The translations under genes and the position numbers were made by a program. The notes below the pieces were generated by a model that was not told where the DNA came from, did not search any database, and saw nothing but the letters and a program-made list of their open reading frames with translations. Shown here piece after piece: positions 37,092-45,470 of a DNA stretch of 64,000 bases; position 1 is the first letter of the stretch, and each line of letters begins with the position of its first letter. The stretch is from the NCBI GenBank assembly GCA_029555025.1, contig JAKPTZ010000045.1, positions 143,204-207,203 on the forward strand, given 5' to 3'. This DNA comes from Deltaproteobacteria bacterium (lineage in GTDB: Bacteria; Myxococcota_A; UBA9042; DTJE01).

Positions 37092-38339
37092 TCAGCGATT
37101 CATGGAGTTCAGGAACTCTTCGTTCGAATCGTAGCGGGAAAGCTTGTCCAGAAGGAATTCCATGGCGTCAAGGACGTTGAGCGGGTGCAGGAGCTGACGC
37201 AGGATCCACACGCGGTTAAGCGTCATCGGGTCCAGCAGCAGTTCTTCCTTTCGCGTGCCGGACTTGTTGATGTCCAGCGTCGGGAAGATGCGCTTTTCCA
37301 TCAGCTTGCGATCCAGGTGCAGTTCGCAGTTACCGGTGCCCTTGAATTCTTCGAAGATGACTTCGTCCATCCTGGAGCCGGTATCGATGAGCGCCGTGCC
37401 GATGATGGTCAGCGAACCGCCGTCTTCGATGTTACGGGCGGCACCGAAGAAACGCTTCGGCTTGTGCAGCGCGTTGGAATCGACACCGCCGGACAGGATC
37501 TTGCCGGACGGCGGGACAACGGTGTTGTACGCGCGGGCCAGCCTGGTGATGGAGTCGATAAGGATAACGACGTCACGCCTGTGCTCGACAAGGCGCTTGG
37601 CCTTCTCGATAACCATTTCGGCGACCTGGACATGGCGGGCAGCCGGCTCGTCGAACGTCGAGGAGATGACTTCGCCCTTGACCGACCTTTCCATGTCGGT
37701 GACTTCTTCCGGGCGTTCGTCGATCAGCAGGACGATCAGATAGACTTCCTTGTGGTTCGTCGCGATGGCGTGGGCAAGGTCCTGCAGGACGACGGTCTTG
37801 CCGGTCCTGGGGGCCGCGACGACCAGCGTGCGCTGGCCCTTTCCAAGCGGGCACAGCAGGTCGATGACGCGGGTCGTGTAGTTCTTGGGATCGTATTCAA
37901 GCTTGAACTTCTGGTCCGGGTACAGCGGGGTCAGGTTGTCGAACAGGGTCTTCAGCTTTGCATTGTCGGGATCTTCATAATTGATGGTCTCGACCTTAAG
38001 CAGGGCGAAGTAACGTTCGCCGTCCTTCGGGGGACGAATCTGACCGGAAACGGTGTCGCCGGTACGCAGGTTGAAGCGACGAATCTGCGACGGGGAGACG
38101 TAGATGTCGTCAGACCCGGGGAGGTAGCTGGTATCCGGGGCGCGCAGAAAGCCGAAGCCTTCCGGCAGCACCTGGAGCACGCCTTCCCCGTAGATGAAGC
38201 CGTTCTGTTCGGTCTGGGCCTGCAGAATCGCGAAAATCAGCTCCTGCTTGCGCAGTCCGCGTGCGTTTTCCACGTTCAGATCCTTGGCCAGATTCAACAG
38301 ATCCGTAATCTTCATCAGCTTGAGTTCGTTGAGGTTCAC
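37092..38339 (-). CDS. rho: Transcription termination factor Rho
   Basis: This 415-residue hexameric RNA helicase terminates transcription. It has the Rho N-terminal helix domain ([17 protein letters not shown]), the cold-shock RNA-binding domain ([34 protein letters not shown]), Walker [17 protein letters not shown], Walker [18 protein letters not shown] and the Q-loop region ([29 protein letters not shown]). The start is GTG with GGAGG upstream. A 310-base leader follows upstream. Confidence 0.98.
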   Translation of the reverse strand: MNLNELKLMKITDLLNLAKDLNVENARGLRKQELIFAILQAQTEQNGFIYGEGVLQVLPEGFGFLRAPDTSYLPGSDDIYVSPSQIRRFNLRTGDTVSGQIRPPKDGERYFALLKVETINYEDPDNAKLKTLFDNLTPLYPDQKFKLEYDPKNYTTRVIDLLCPLGKGQRTLVVAAPRTGKTVVLQDLAHAIATNHKEVYLIVLLIDERPEEVTDMERSVKGEVISSTFDEPAARHVQVAEMVIEKAKRLVEHRRDVVILIDSITRLARAYNTVVPPSGKILSGGVDSNALHKPKRFFGAARNIEDGGSLTIIGTALIDTGSRMDEVIFEEFKGTGNCELHLDRKLMEKRIFPTLDINKSGTRKEELLLDPMTLNRVWILRQLLHPLNVLDAMEFLLDKLSRYDSNEEFLNSMNR

Positions 38340-38650
38340 TTATTTCCTCCGCACTTATTTTTTCGGCGCAAAAGTTTTATGAAGGGCGGTACCGCGCGCC
38401 ATTTCGGTCCCGCTTCATGGAACCAGGCGAATGCCCCGTCCCGAAACGACAAAGTAAAAAAAGTGGAACTATCGACCAGACAGCCGTGAAATCAAAGTAT
38501 TACACGCGCCTGAATCGTGAAAACCGATACCTTGAAGAAAAAGCGGGAACGGGTGGACAGCCCGGCCCAGTGGAACGGTTCAGCCGGAGTTTATGTTTAC
38601 GGATATCCGATGTCAAGACTTTCCGACATTTCCGTGTCGAAGGTGACCGG
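38340..38650. other. Gene-free stretch upstream of rho, leader with hairpin
   Basis: This 311-base gap lies between the rho start and the end of the hydrolase gene. It holds the rho ribosome-binding site near 38,345-38,349 and an imperfect inverted repeat at 38,379-38,418. No tRNA or ORF is credible. Rho genes are often autoregulated by their leaders, which this could serve. Confidence 0.6.
38379..38418 (-). promoter_or_regulatory. Inverted repeat in rho leader
   Basis: Arms ATGAAG (38,379-38,384) and CTTCAT (38,413-38,418) are extended inward by imperfect GC pairs. In the rho transcript this forms a hairpin about 40 bases before the GTG start, followed by a short mixed A/U stretch. It could be an attenuator; not proven. 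Confidence 0.3.
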
Positions 38651-39712
38651 TCAGAAGCCGTTTTTCGATTCGGCGAGCACCAGCCCCGCGGCCACGTCGT
38701 CATCCATTTGATCACCGGCCAGCCAGTCGCGGGCACACGACTCCGCCATCAGCTCATGGCGGAAGAAGGCGGCAAGGTACTTGCGGGTCAGGGCCAGCGT
38801 GACCGCCGGGTCATCCGTTCCGGGACGGCAGAACAGGCTGCAGAACTCGTCGCAGGTGTCCAGGAACGAAACGTGATCGGCGCCGACCATCTCGATCATG
38901 ACGGCCGGCCCGACCGCCGCGTCGTAATAGTCGGAAAAGCGGTTGCCGTATGGGGCACACGAAAGCTGATCCGACAGTTCGCCGTCAACCGTCTGGCCAA
39001 GGGCCACGATTGGAATCTGAATTTCAGGCATCAGTTCCGGCGTCACCGAAGGCCAGTCGGCCGGGTCGTAGTCGTCGATTGGCGGCCCGGCATCCACGGG
39101 ATCCACGCCGAAGACGGCATCGACACGTTCGTCCGACGCCGCCAGCAGGAACGAAAGCTTGCCGCCCATCGAGTGTCCGGACAGACCGACCGATTGCGCA
39201 TCAACCTTACCGGCCAGCGGCGCTTCGACGGCATTGCCCTCGCCTGCCGCCCAGTCCATTACCCCGCGCAGGTACTCGGCCATCACGCGATGAGGCACCG
39301 GACTGAAGGCGCTGCCCGGTATCTTCGGCATAACGACGACCATGCCCCATGACGCAATGTATTCGCCGGTCCCAAGGTATCCGGCCGGTTCCTGCGAAAA
39401 CCCGTGGGTAAAAATGACCAGGGGTGCCGGATCCGGAACGTCCGGCAGGAAAAACGTCACGGGCACCGCCCTGGTATCGCCTTCGACCGTCAGCGACAGT
39501 TCGTGGCTGCCCTGGACGACCGCAAAGGGTCCCCTGTCCGCGGGACTGGCCGCATCCCGGCATGGATCGGGGATATCGGATGCGATTTCCTCAACTTCTG
39601 AAATCGAATCAAGGGCCACGTCAGCCAACGATGCGTCGATATCGGAACCTTCGGTCCCGCCGCAGCCCGCCAGCGTCATCGCAACCATGACAAAAGCCTG
39701 AAAATGCTTCAC
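38651..39712 (-). CDS. Alpha/beta-hydrolase lipoprotein, dienelactone hydrolase/cutinase-like
   Basis: This 353-residue lipoprotein has a canonical lipobox LAGC (C17), a ~40-residue acidic linker, and an alpha/beta-hydrolase domain with oxyanion HGFSQEP, nucleophile elbow GHSMGG, and a late GADHVSF histidine. The family includes chlorophyllase and PET-hydrolase/cutinase-like esterases with secreted or surface forms. The last ~50 residues hold several Cys that may form disulfides. GTG 39712 is favoured because GGAG is 8 bases upstream and it starts the signal peptide. Confidence 0.83.
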   Translation of the reverse strand: MKHFQAFVMVAMTLAGCGGTEGSDIDASLADVALDSISEVEEIASDIPDPCRDAASPADRGPFAVVQGSHELSLTVEGDTRAVPVTFFLPDVPDPAPLVIFTHGFSQEPAGYLGTGEYIASWGMVVVMPKIPGSAFSPVPHRVMAEYLRGVMDWAAGEGNAVEAPLAGKVDAQSVGLSGHSMGGKLSFLLAASDERVDAVFGVDPVDAGPPIDDYDPADWPSVTPELMPEIQIPIVALGQTVDGELSDQLSCAPYGNRFSDYYDAAVGPAVMIEMVGADHVSFLDTCDEFCSLFCRPGTDDPAVTLALTRKYLAAFFRHELMAESCARDWLAGDQMDDDVAAGLVLAESKNGF

Positions 39713-39773
39713 AGTATGTCTCCGGGGACGAAGTTCCATAAAATATCACGAACTTTTCGGGGGGAAGGATTAA

Positions 39774-40376
39774 ATGAACAGATACGGCCTTTGTTGTCTG
39801 GTACTTATCGCTGCGGCTGCGCTGGGCTGCGAGGAAGAAGTGGCGGGCGAACTTGACGCCAGTGAACCCGAGGTGCTTGTTTCCGACGTGCCCTGCGATT
39901 CGACCGCCTGCACCGACCTGGGAACCGTGACGACAGGAAAGTGCCACATCGCGCTTGAATGTCCGGACAACGAGTACTGCTTCGCCCCGGGACAGCCGAT
40001 GTGCGGCATCTGCATGGAACCGGAATCGACCTGCGGGACGGACGCTGACTGTACCGAAGCCGGCCTTGTCTGCGACTGGGTGCGCTCGACGACGTGCCTG
40101 TGCGGTCCGTACAAGTCATGCGGCCCACGCTGCGACGCGGAGGACGGAGTGCCGTGCGACCCGGACACCCAGATCTGCTCTGCTGACGGCCACTGCGTTC
40201 CAAGAACCTGCGAATACGACGACGACTGCAACCCGGCCTTCGCCTGCGCGGACGCGGAGGGCGCAAAGGTCTGCACCCGAAAAACTTGTGATTCGGTCGA
40301 TGACTGCGACTGCGGATGGTGCGTGAACGGCTCGTGCTACCTGGAACCGGGCACGTGCAGCCTTCCGGTGCCGTGA
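39774..40376 (+). CDS. Small Cys-rich lipoprotein
   Basis: This 200-residue protein has a signal ending ALGC (C19) and a short acidic stretch. The rest is Cys-rich (CGTDADCTEAGLVCDW, CEYDDDCNPAFAC, CDSVDDCDCGWC) with the spacing of the giant protein's short repeats. Disulfide-bonded surface decoration is inferred. AAGGA lies upstream of the ATG. The next gene begins 36 bases later. Confidence 0.75.
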   Translation: MNRYGLCCLVLIAAAALGCEEEVAGELDASEPEVLVSDVPCDSTACTDLGTVTTGKCHIALECPDNEYCFAPGQPMCGICMEPESTCGTDADCTEAGLVCDWVRSTTCLCGPYKSCGPRCDAEDGVPCDPDTQICSADGHCVPRTCEYDDDCNPAFACADAEGAKVCTRKTCDSVDDCDCGWCVNGSCYLEPGTCSLPVP

Positions 40377-40412
40377 CGGTCGTAAATCAATAACATCTTC
40401 AGGGGGTTCTTG

Positions 40413-42407
40413 ATGAACAACGCCATCCGGAGCATCAGCAGGCTTCTTGGGTTCGCCGTCCTGCTTGCCGCAATTGCCGGCCCGGGGTGTGGTGGGGACA
40501 ATTCACCCTCGGATGCATGGGACTCAACGATGGACGATGCCGATCCCGAGGTGTCCGACTCGGGAATCGGCGATCAATCGACCGGGGATGCGCACGACGA
40601 TTCGGTTGTCACCGGGGATTCCGGGCCGGACGACGTCGGACCGGCTGATGCCGCCGAAACATACGACGCGGTTGACCCGGACTTCTTCAGGTACAACGAC
40701 GTGCCGACGTTCTGCGTGGCCGGCCTGGAGTGCGTGTTCGCGTTCAGCATCAATGCAACCCCCGACAACCCGTTCGATCCTGATGAAATCGACATCAAGG
40801 CGACCATAACGACTTCGACGGGGGCGACTTACGTCAGACCGGCCTACTACCGGATCCCGTTTCAGGATTACGGCGGCAGGCCGGGGCCGGCCATGGAGCC
40901 CGCTTCATGGGCCGTCAGCTTCCTGCCGGACGGTGGCGGTGAATGGTCAATTGAAGTTGTGGCGCATTACCAGGGACGTCCGCATATCCTGCCCCCCCTC
41001 TATTTCCCGATAGAGGGCGAAAGCGATCGACAGGGCGTGATCAGGCCGAGTCCACGTGACCCCCGCTTCCTGGAATTCGAAGACGGCACGCCGTATTTCC
41101 CGATCGGCGAGAACATGTGCTGGTACGACAACGACGTCACGGACTATACGGGAAAGGGCGACAACCCAGGATGGATGAAGAAGCTTTTCGACAGCGGCGG
41201 CAACTTCATGCGCCTGTGGATGGCGACTTGGGGATTCGCCCTGGAATGGACTTACCCGGAAGGTTCGGTGCTTGGCGACTACACGCCCAGGATGGACCGC
41301 GCCTGGGCACTTGACCGGGTGTTCTGGAAGGCCGAGGCGCTTGGACTCAAAGTGATGTTGTGCATGTACAGCCACGGACAGTTTTCGACGTCGTCGAACA
41401 GCGAGTGGTTAAACAACCCGTACAACGTCGTCAATGGCGGTCCGCTGCCTGACGCCGCGGCTTTCTTCACGGACGAAACAGCCCGGAAGCTGACCAGGAA
41501 CCGGATCCGGTACATCGTGGCTCGCTGGGGCGCCAGCCCTGCCCTGATGGCATGGGAACTGTTCAACGAAGTGGATCTGACAGACCAGCACGACGCGGCG
41601 ACGGTCGCTGCGTGGCACCAGGAAATGGCCGCCCTTATCAAGTCCCTGGATCCGTACGGACGCATGGTGACCAGCAGCATCTCTTCCTTCGGGACGTTCT
41701 GGCTGATGGATCAGGCGCTTTTCGGTGATGTCCCGGAAATCGACCTGACGCAGGTGCACCACTACGGAAGCGACCTGACGAAATTCGACGTGGCCGCCGA
41801 GGTTCCCGGCATGGCCGAAAGCTATTCCCGATTCGGCAAACCGGTGTTCTTCGGTGAACTGGGCGTGCATTCGGCCGGGCCAGCCGAGTCCCTGGCCATC
41901 GATCCTTCGTTTATCGGACTTCACGACCTGATCTGGGCCCCGGTCTTCGCGGCCTCGGCCGGATCCGGAATGACCTGGTGGTGGGACAACCTGATTGACC
42001 CGAACGACCAATACTTCCAGTTCAAGGCGATTGCCGGTTTCGTTTCCGGAATCGACTGGCCCGGCGAAGGCTTCGAACAGGCCGTCCTGCCGACGTCGGA
42101 TCAGCAGAACCTGAAGGCATTTGCCATGATCGGCACGGACACCGCACTTGTCTGGGTGAAAAACGTGGCGGAAAAATACTGGCAGCTTGGCGAGACCGCC
42201 GACCCGGCGTTCATCGAGGGCGCGACCCTCGACTTGTCCGGACTGCCCGAAGGCGACTGGATCGTCTGGTGGCACGACACTTTCGGGACAACCAGCTATC
42301 CGGCCGAAATCGAGGTCGTCGATAACACCGAAACCGCCCTTCCCGTCCCGGGCTTTTCACACGACATCGCCCTGCGCCTGACAAGACAGAAACCTGCACA
42401 ACGCTAG
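40413..42407 (+). CDS. Surface glycoside hydrolase, GH-A clan (GH5-like) with N-terminal beta domain
   Basis: This 664-residue protein has a signal ending near C26, an Asp/Gly/Ser-rich linker (~28-80), a beta domain of the DUF5060 type (PAYYRIPFQDYGGRPGPAMEPASWAVSFLP), and a TIM-barrel of the GH-A clan starting FPIGENMCWY. The likely acid/base is Glu386 in WELFNEV, and the nucleophile is Glu482 in FFGELGVH. Substrate is unknown; mannan or cellulose-type glycans are common for such barrels. The lipobox is relaxed, so surface anchoring is likely but not certain. Confidence 0.85.
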   Translation: MNNAIRSISRLLGFAVLLAAIAGPGCGGDNSPSDAWDSTMDDADPEVSDSGIGDQSTGDAHDDSVVTGDSGPDDVGPADAAETYDAVDPDFFRYNDVPTFCVAGLECVFAFSINATPDNPFDPDEIDIKATITTSTGATYVRPAYYRIPFQDYGGRPGPAMEPASWAVSFLPDGGGEWSIEVVAHYQGRPHILPPLYFPIEGESDRQGVIRPSPRDPRFLEFEDGTPYFPIGENMCWYDNDVTDYTGKGDNPGWMKKLFDSGGNFMRLWMATWGFALEWTYPEGSVLGDYTPRMDRAWALDRVFWKAEALGLKVMLCMYSHGQFSTSSNSEWLNNPYNVVNGGPLPDAAAFFTDETARKLTRNRIRYIVARWGASPALMAWELFNEVDLTDQHDAATVAAWHQEMAALIKSLDPYGRMVTSSISSFGTFWLMDQALFGDVPEIDLTQVHHYGSDLTKFDVAAEVPGMAESYSRFGKPVFFGELGVHSAGPAESLAIDPSFIGLHDLIWAPVFAASAGSGMTWWWDNLIDPNDQYFQFKAIAGFVSGIDWPGEGFEQAVLPTSDQQNLKAFAMIGTDTALVWVKNVAEKYWQLGETADPAFIEGATLDLSGLPEGDWIVWWHDTFGTTSYPAEIEVVDNTETALPVPGFSHDIALRLTRQKPAQR

Positions 42408-42456
42408 ACTCAGGGAGCCATCAGGCCGGAGAAACTCGCGCAGTTGCCTTCCGCAG

Positions 42457-44115
42457 TTATTCTTTCGTGGCGATGTTGGGCAGTTCCAGGCCGTAGCCGT
42501 GCTTCTTGTCGGTGGCCTTCAGGACAAACCCGAGAATCAGGGCGGCAACGCCGAGCAGGGCCAGCATCAGAAGCGGATAGGTGTAGTTGTACGAAACGGC
42601 GGCGACCTGCGGAGTGATCTTTCCGGCGGCCAGGTCAGTCGCGACGTCGGGGTTGGTGGCCGTCAGGATCTTGCCGATAAGCAGCGGGAACAGCCACAGG
42701 CCGATGTTCTGGACCCAGAAAATCAGGGCGTACGCCGAGCCGATGACCTTTGCGTCAACCAGCTTGGGAACGCTCGGCCACAGGGACGCGGGCACCAGCG
42801 AGAACGAGGAACCAAGCACAAGGATCGTGCCGAACGCCAGAACCATGCCACCGATATTGTTGCCCTTGAACATCGGCAGCACGAAGGCGAAGGTCAGGTG
42901 GCAAACGATCAGCAGCAGGGAACCGATCATCAACATTGATGCGGCCTTGCCCTTCGTATCGACGTACTTGCCGATGATCGGCGTGATGCCGACGGCCAGC
43001 AGCGGGAACACCGCGAAAATCGATTCGGCGGACTGGCGCATGTAAGACATGAAGCAGAACACGACCAGCAGGGCGACGGCGGTAACCAGCAGGGCGACTC
43101 TTGGCGCCTTCCTCTTCTGGAAATTGCTCATGAACGCGCTGATGGCGACGATCAGCATGACGCCGTACTGGACAAGCATGATCTTCGTCGAGGCCCAGAT
43201 CGATTCCTTCGGGACCTCGGTAAAAGTCAGGTTGCACTGAAGCATGTTGACGGCGTACTTCTGGAACGGAAAGATCGCCGAGTAATAAAGAACGCAAAGC
43301 AGGGCGACCAGCCAGAAGCCCTTGCTGGAAAGTATTGCGCCGATGTCGCGCACCACGAAAGGTTCCTTTTCCTCGGTGTCGCCGATCTGGGTTTCCAGCT
43401 TCTTGTCCATGAAGAAATAGACGACGAACATGATGAACGCGATCATCAACAGGATGACGCCGAACGCGACGGAACGCGACACATCGACGCGGCCGAACAT
43501 CTTGGCGACGGCGGGCGAGAAGATCATGCAGGTGGCAACGCCCAGGCGCGCCAGGGCCATCTCGGAACCCATGGCCAGGGCCATTTCGCGCCCCTTGAAC
43601 CACTTCACGATACCGCGCGAAACCGTGATGCCCGCCATTTCGACGCCGCAGCCGAACACCATGAAGCCGACGGCGGCGAACTTGGCTGAAGCCGGCATCC
43701 CCTTGTAGAACGGGGAAACGCCAAGCTCGTCGAAGATCGGGATGTAATTCAGGTTTTCCGTGAACCAGGTCTGCAGGGCCGAGGTCTGGAACGCTTCGGT
43801 GACGGCATACCAGTTGATTAGCGCGCCTGCCAGCATGACCGCGCCGGAAAGCAGCGCGGTAAAGCGCACGCCCATCCGGTCAAGGATGATCCCGGCAAAA
43901 ATCAGGAAGAAAATGAAGACGTTCAGGAAGGTCTCGGAGCCCTGATAGGTTCCGAAGGCGGCCGAGTCCCAGCCCCTGGTCGTTTCCATCAGATCCTTGA
44001 TGGGCGACAGGATGTCCATGAAGATGTACGAGGAAAACATCGCCAGCGAAAGCAGAAGCAGCACGGTCCATCTTGCGGCCGCGCTCTCCCTCAGGTCTGC
44101 CAATTGTCTGGTCAC
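42457..44115 (-). CDS. Major facilitator superfamily transporter
   Basis: This ~552-residue protein has about twelve hydrophobic segments in two halves separated by a charged loop (FMDKKLETQIGDTEEKEPFVVRD). MFS features include GIILDRMGVRFTALLSG between helices 2 and 3 and FKGREMALAMGSEMALAR. Substrate cannot be assigned; it lies between two glycoside hydrolases, so a sugar is plausible. GTG 44115 is preferred, with GGAG 8 bases upstream; the frame could extend 16 codons further without a ribosome-binding site. Confidence 0.85.
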   Translation of the reverse strand: MTRQLADLRESAAARWTVLLLLSLAMFSSYIFMDILSPIKDLMETTRGWDSAAFGTYQGSETFLNVFIFFLIFAGIILDRMGVRFTALLSGAVMLAGALINWYAVTEAFQTSALQTWFTENLNYIPIFDELGVSPFYKGMPASAKFAAVGFMVFGCGVEMAGITVSRGIVKWFKGREMALAMGSEMALARLGVATCMIFSPAVAKMFGRVDVSRSVAFGVILLMIAFIMFVVYFFMDKKLETQIGDTEEKEPFVVRDIGAILSSKGFWLVALLCVLYYSAIFPFQKYAVNMLQCNLTFTEVPKESIWASTKIMLVQYGVMLIVAISAFMSNFQKRKAPRVALLVTAVALLVVFCFMSYMRQSAESIFAVFPLLAVGITPIIGKYVDTKGKAASMLMIGSLLLIVCHLTFAFVLPMFKGNNIGGMVLAFGTILVLGSSFSLVPASLWPSVPKLVDAKVIGSAYALIFWVQNIGLWLFPLLIGKILTATNPDVATDLAAGKITPQVAAVSYNYTYPLLMLALLGVAALILGFVLKATDKKHGYGLELPNIATKE

Positions 44116-44211
44116 GGTGAAGACTCCTGTAAAAGCCGGGTCAATTTGCTGAGAAACGCCCATGGTGAACTAAAGGCAGAGGGTACACCAAAAACCGGTC
44201 GCGGCAACCAC

Positions 44212-44235
44212 AAAAAAGAGCCCGCCTGGGAGGCG
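44212..44235 (-). terminator. Intrinsic terminator of nfo
   Basis: Right after the nfo stop, the minus strand reads CGCCT-CCC-AGGCG followed by GGCTC and a run of six T (44,212-44,217). Stem, loop and U-tract fit a Rho-independent terminator. Confidence 0.8.
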
Positions 44236-45111
44236 TCAAACCGTCGCCAGGGCAGCGATCCGACGGACCTGGCGAATCTCGGAGTCGTAGTCGCGGATGT
44301 CGTCAACCGGCGTTTCAAGACACAGGGGAAGGGCGCGGATGAAGGGGTTCGAAAGCAACGCCAGCAGGCCGGATTCCCCGATTACGCCGCGCCCGATAAG
44401 CTCGTGGCGATCCTTGTGGGAATCCTTATGGGTCTTTGAATCGTTCAGGTGCATGCAGCCGACCCGGGAAAGTCCGACGGCCGCGTCGAAGGCGGCAAGC
44501 ATCGTGTCGATGCCGGCCGGCGTCGTGACGTCCCAGCCCGCGGCCAGCAGGTGGCACGAATCGAAGCAGGTTCCAAGCCATTCGTGTCCGCCGGCCGCCT
44601 GGATCAAGCCCGCGATGTCGGAAACGGTCGAACCAAGGACGGAGCCGCCGCCGGCCATGACCTCGAAAAGGACCCTGGCCCCGCCCCGGTATCCGGCAAG
44701 GGCGTTGTCGAACAGGCGCCCCACCCTTTCGATGCCGGCGGCCGGACCGTCACCCATGTGGGCCCCGGGGTGCAGCACCACGAAGTCCGCCCCCATCTCG
44801 GCGGCAAAAGGAACATCCTCGGCCACGACCATGCGGGCAAAATCGGATATGCGTTCGTCCGGCGACGCCGGGTTGACGGTGTAGGGAAGGTGGCAGATTA
44901 CCGTCCGGATCCCGTATTCCACCCGCGCCGCCCTGCCGTCTGCCATCTCGGATTGGGATATCGCCCTTCTGGCGCCGCCACGGGGATTGCGCGGAAAGAA
45001 CTGGAAGTTCGTCGCGCCAATTTCATGCGCCATCTTCATCGCCGCCGGAATCCCGCCGGCAATCGTAAGGTGCGCCCCGATATCAAGCGACTCAATTGAT
45101 TTGTCCGGCAT
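44236..45111 (-). CDS. nfo: Endonuclease IV (AP endonuclease)
   Basis: This 291-residue TIM-barrel enzyme cuts DNA 5' to abasic sites in base excision repair. Metal ligands occur in HLTIAGG, VVLHPGAH, FEVMAGG, DSCHLLAAG, HLNDSK, DRHELIGRG and ETPVDD. Start ATG 45111. An intrinsic terminator ends the transcript. Confidence 0.95.
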   Translation of the reverse strand: MPDKSIESLDIGAHLTIAGGIPAAMKMAHEIGATNFQFFPRNPRGGARRAISQSEMADGRAARVEYGIRTVICHLPYTVNPASPDERISDFARMVVAEDVPFAAEMGADFVVLHPGAHMGDGPAAGIERVGRLFDNALAGYRGGARVLFEVMAGGGSVLGSTVSDIAGLIQAAGGHEWLGTCFDSCHLLAAGWDVTTPAGIDTMLAAFDAAVGLSRVGCMHLNDSKTHKDSHKDRHELIGRGVIGESGLLALLSNPFIRALPLCLETPVDDIRDYDSEIRQVRRIAALATV

Positions 45112-45470
45112 GAAAACACTCCCCTGGAAACGACAACGGGTTCAGATCGACAAGGATCGAGCGTTACTCCTTCAGGAAAATATCATGAAATGTCGCGGGT
45201 GGTACCAAATTGCAGATTCATCACGCAAGTCCTTTACACGGCAACGCTTCCACTGGCATTCACCGGCAGGGTGCAATCACGGCGGCTTCAGTCCTGAACG
45301 GCCCGGGCGCGGCTTGAGTCGGCGTTCTGCCTTTTCGCCCCTGTCGGAACCAGACCGATGACCCGATCGATTATCGACCTCAAATGCCAGTCTCTGCCTG
45401 ATTTCCGATTGACGGTGCGTCCGGCGCACCCCAGAATGCGGGATTGTGGGTCTGATGAAAGGATCAATCG
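45112..45470. other. Divergent intergenic region, nfo / mannosidase
   Basis: This 359-base region separates divergent nfo and the GH38 gene. It carries a candidate promoter for the GH38 gene at 45,409-45,437 and AAAGGA before its ATG. No ORF or RNA gene stands out in the rest. Confidence 0.6.
45409..45437 (+). promoter_or_regulatory. Candidate promoter with internal palindrome
   Basis: TTGACG (45,409-45,414), a 17-base spacer, then CAGAAT (45,432-45,437). The spacer holds a perfect inverted repeat GTGCG-TCCGG-CGCAC (45,415-45,429), which could be an operator for a sugar-responsive repressor. Predicted start is near 45,444, 27 bases before the GH38 ATG. Confidence 0.4.

Noticed and set aside
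37185..38489. 434-codon plus-strand ORF opposite rho
   Set aside because: Rho is unmistakable on the minus strand; the opposite frame shows no family feature.
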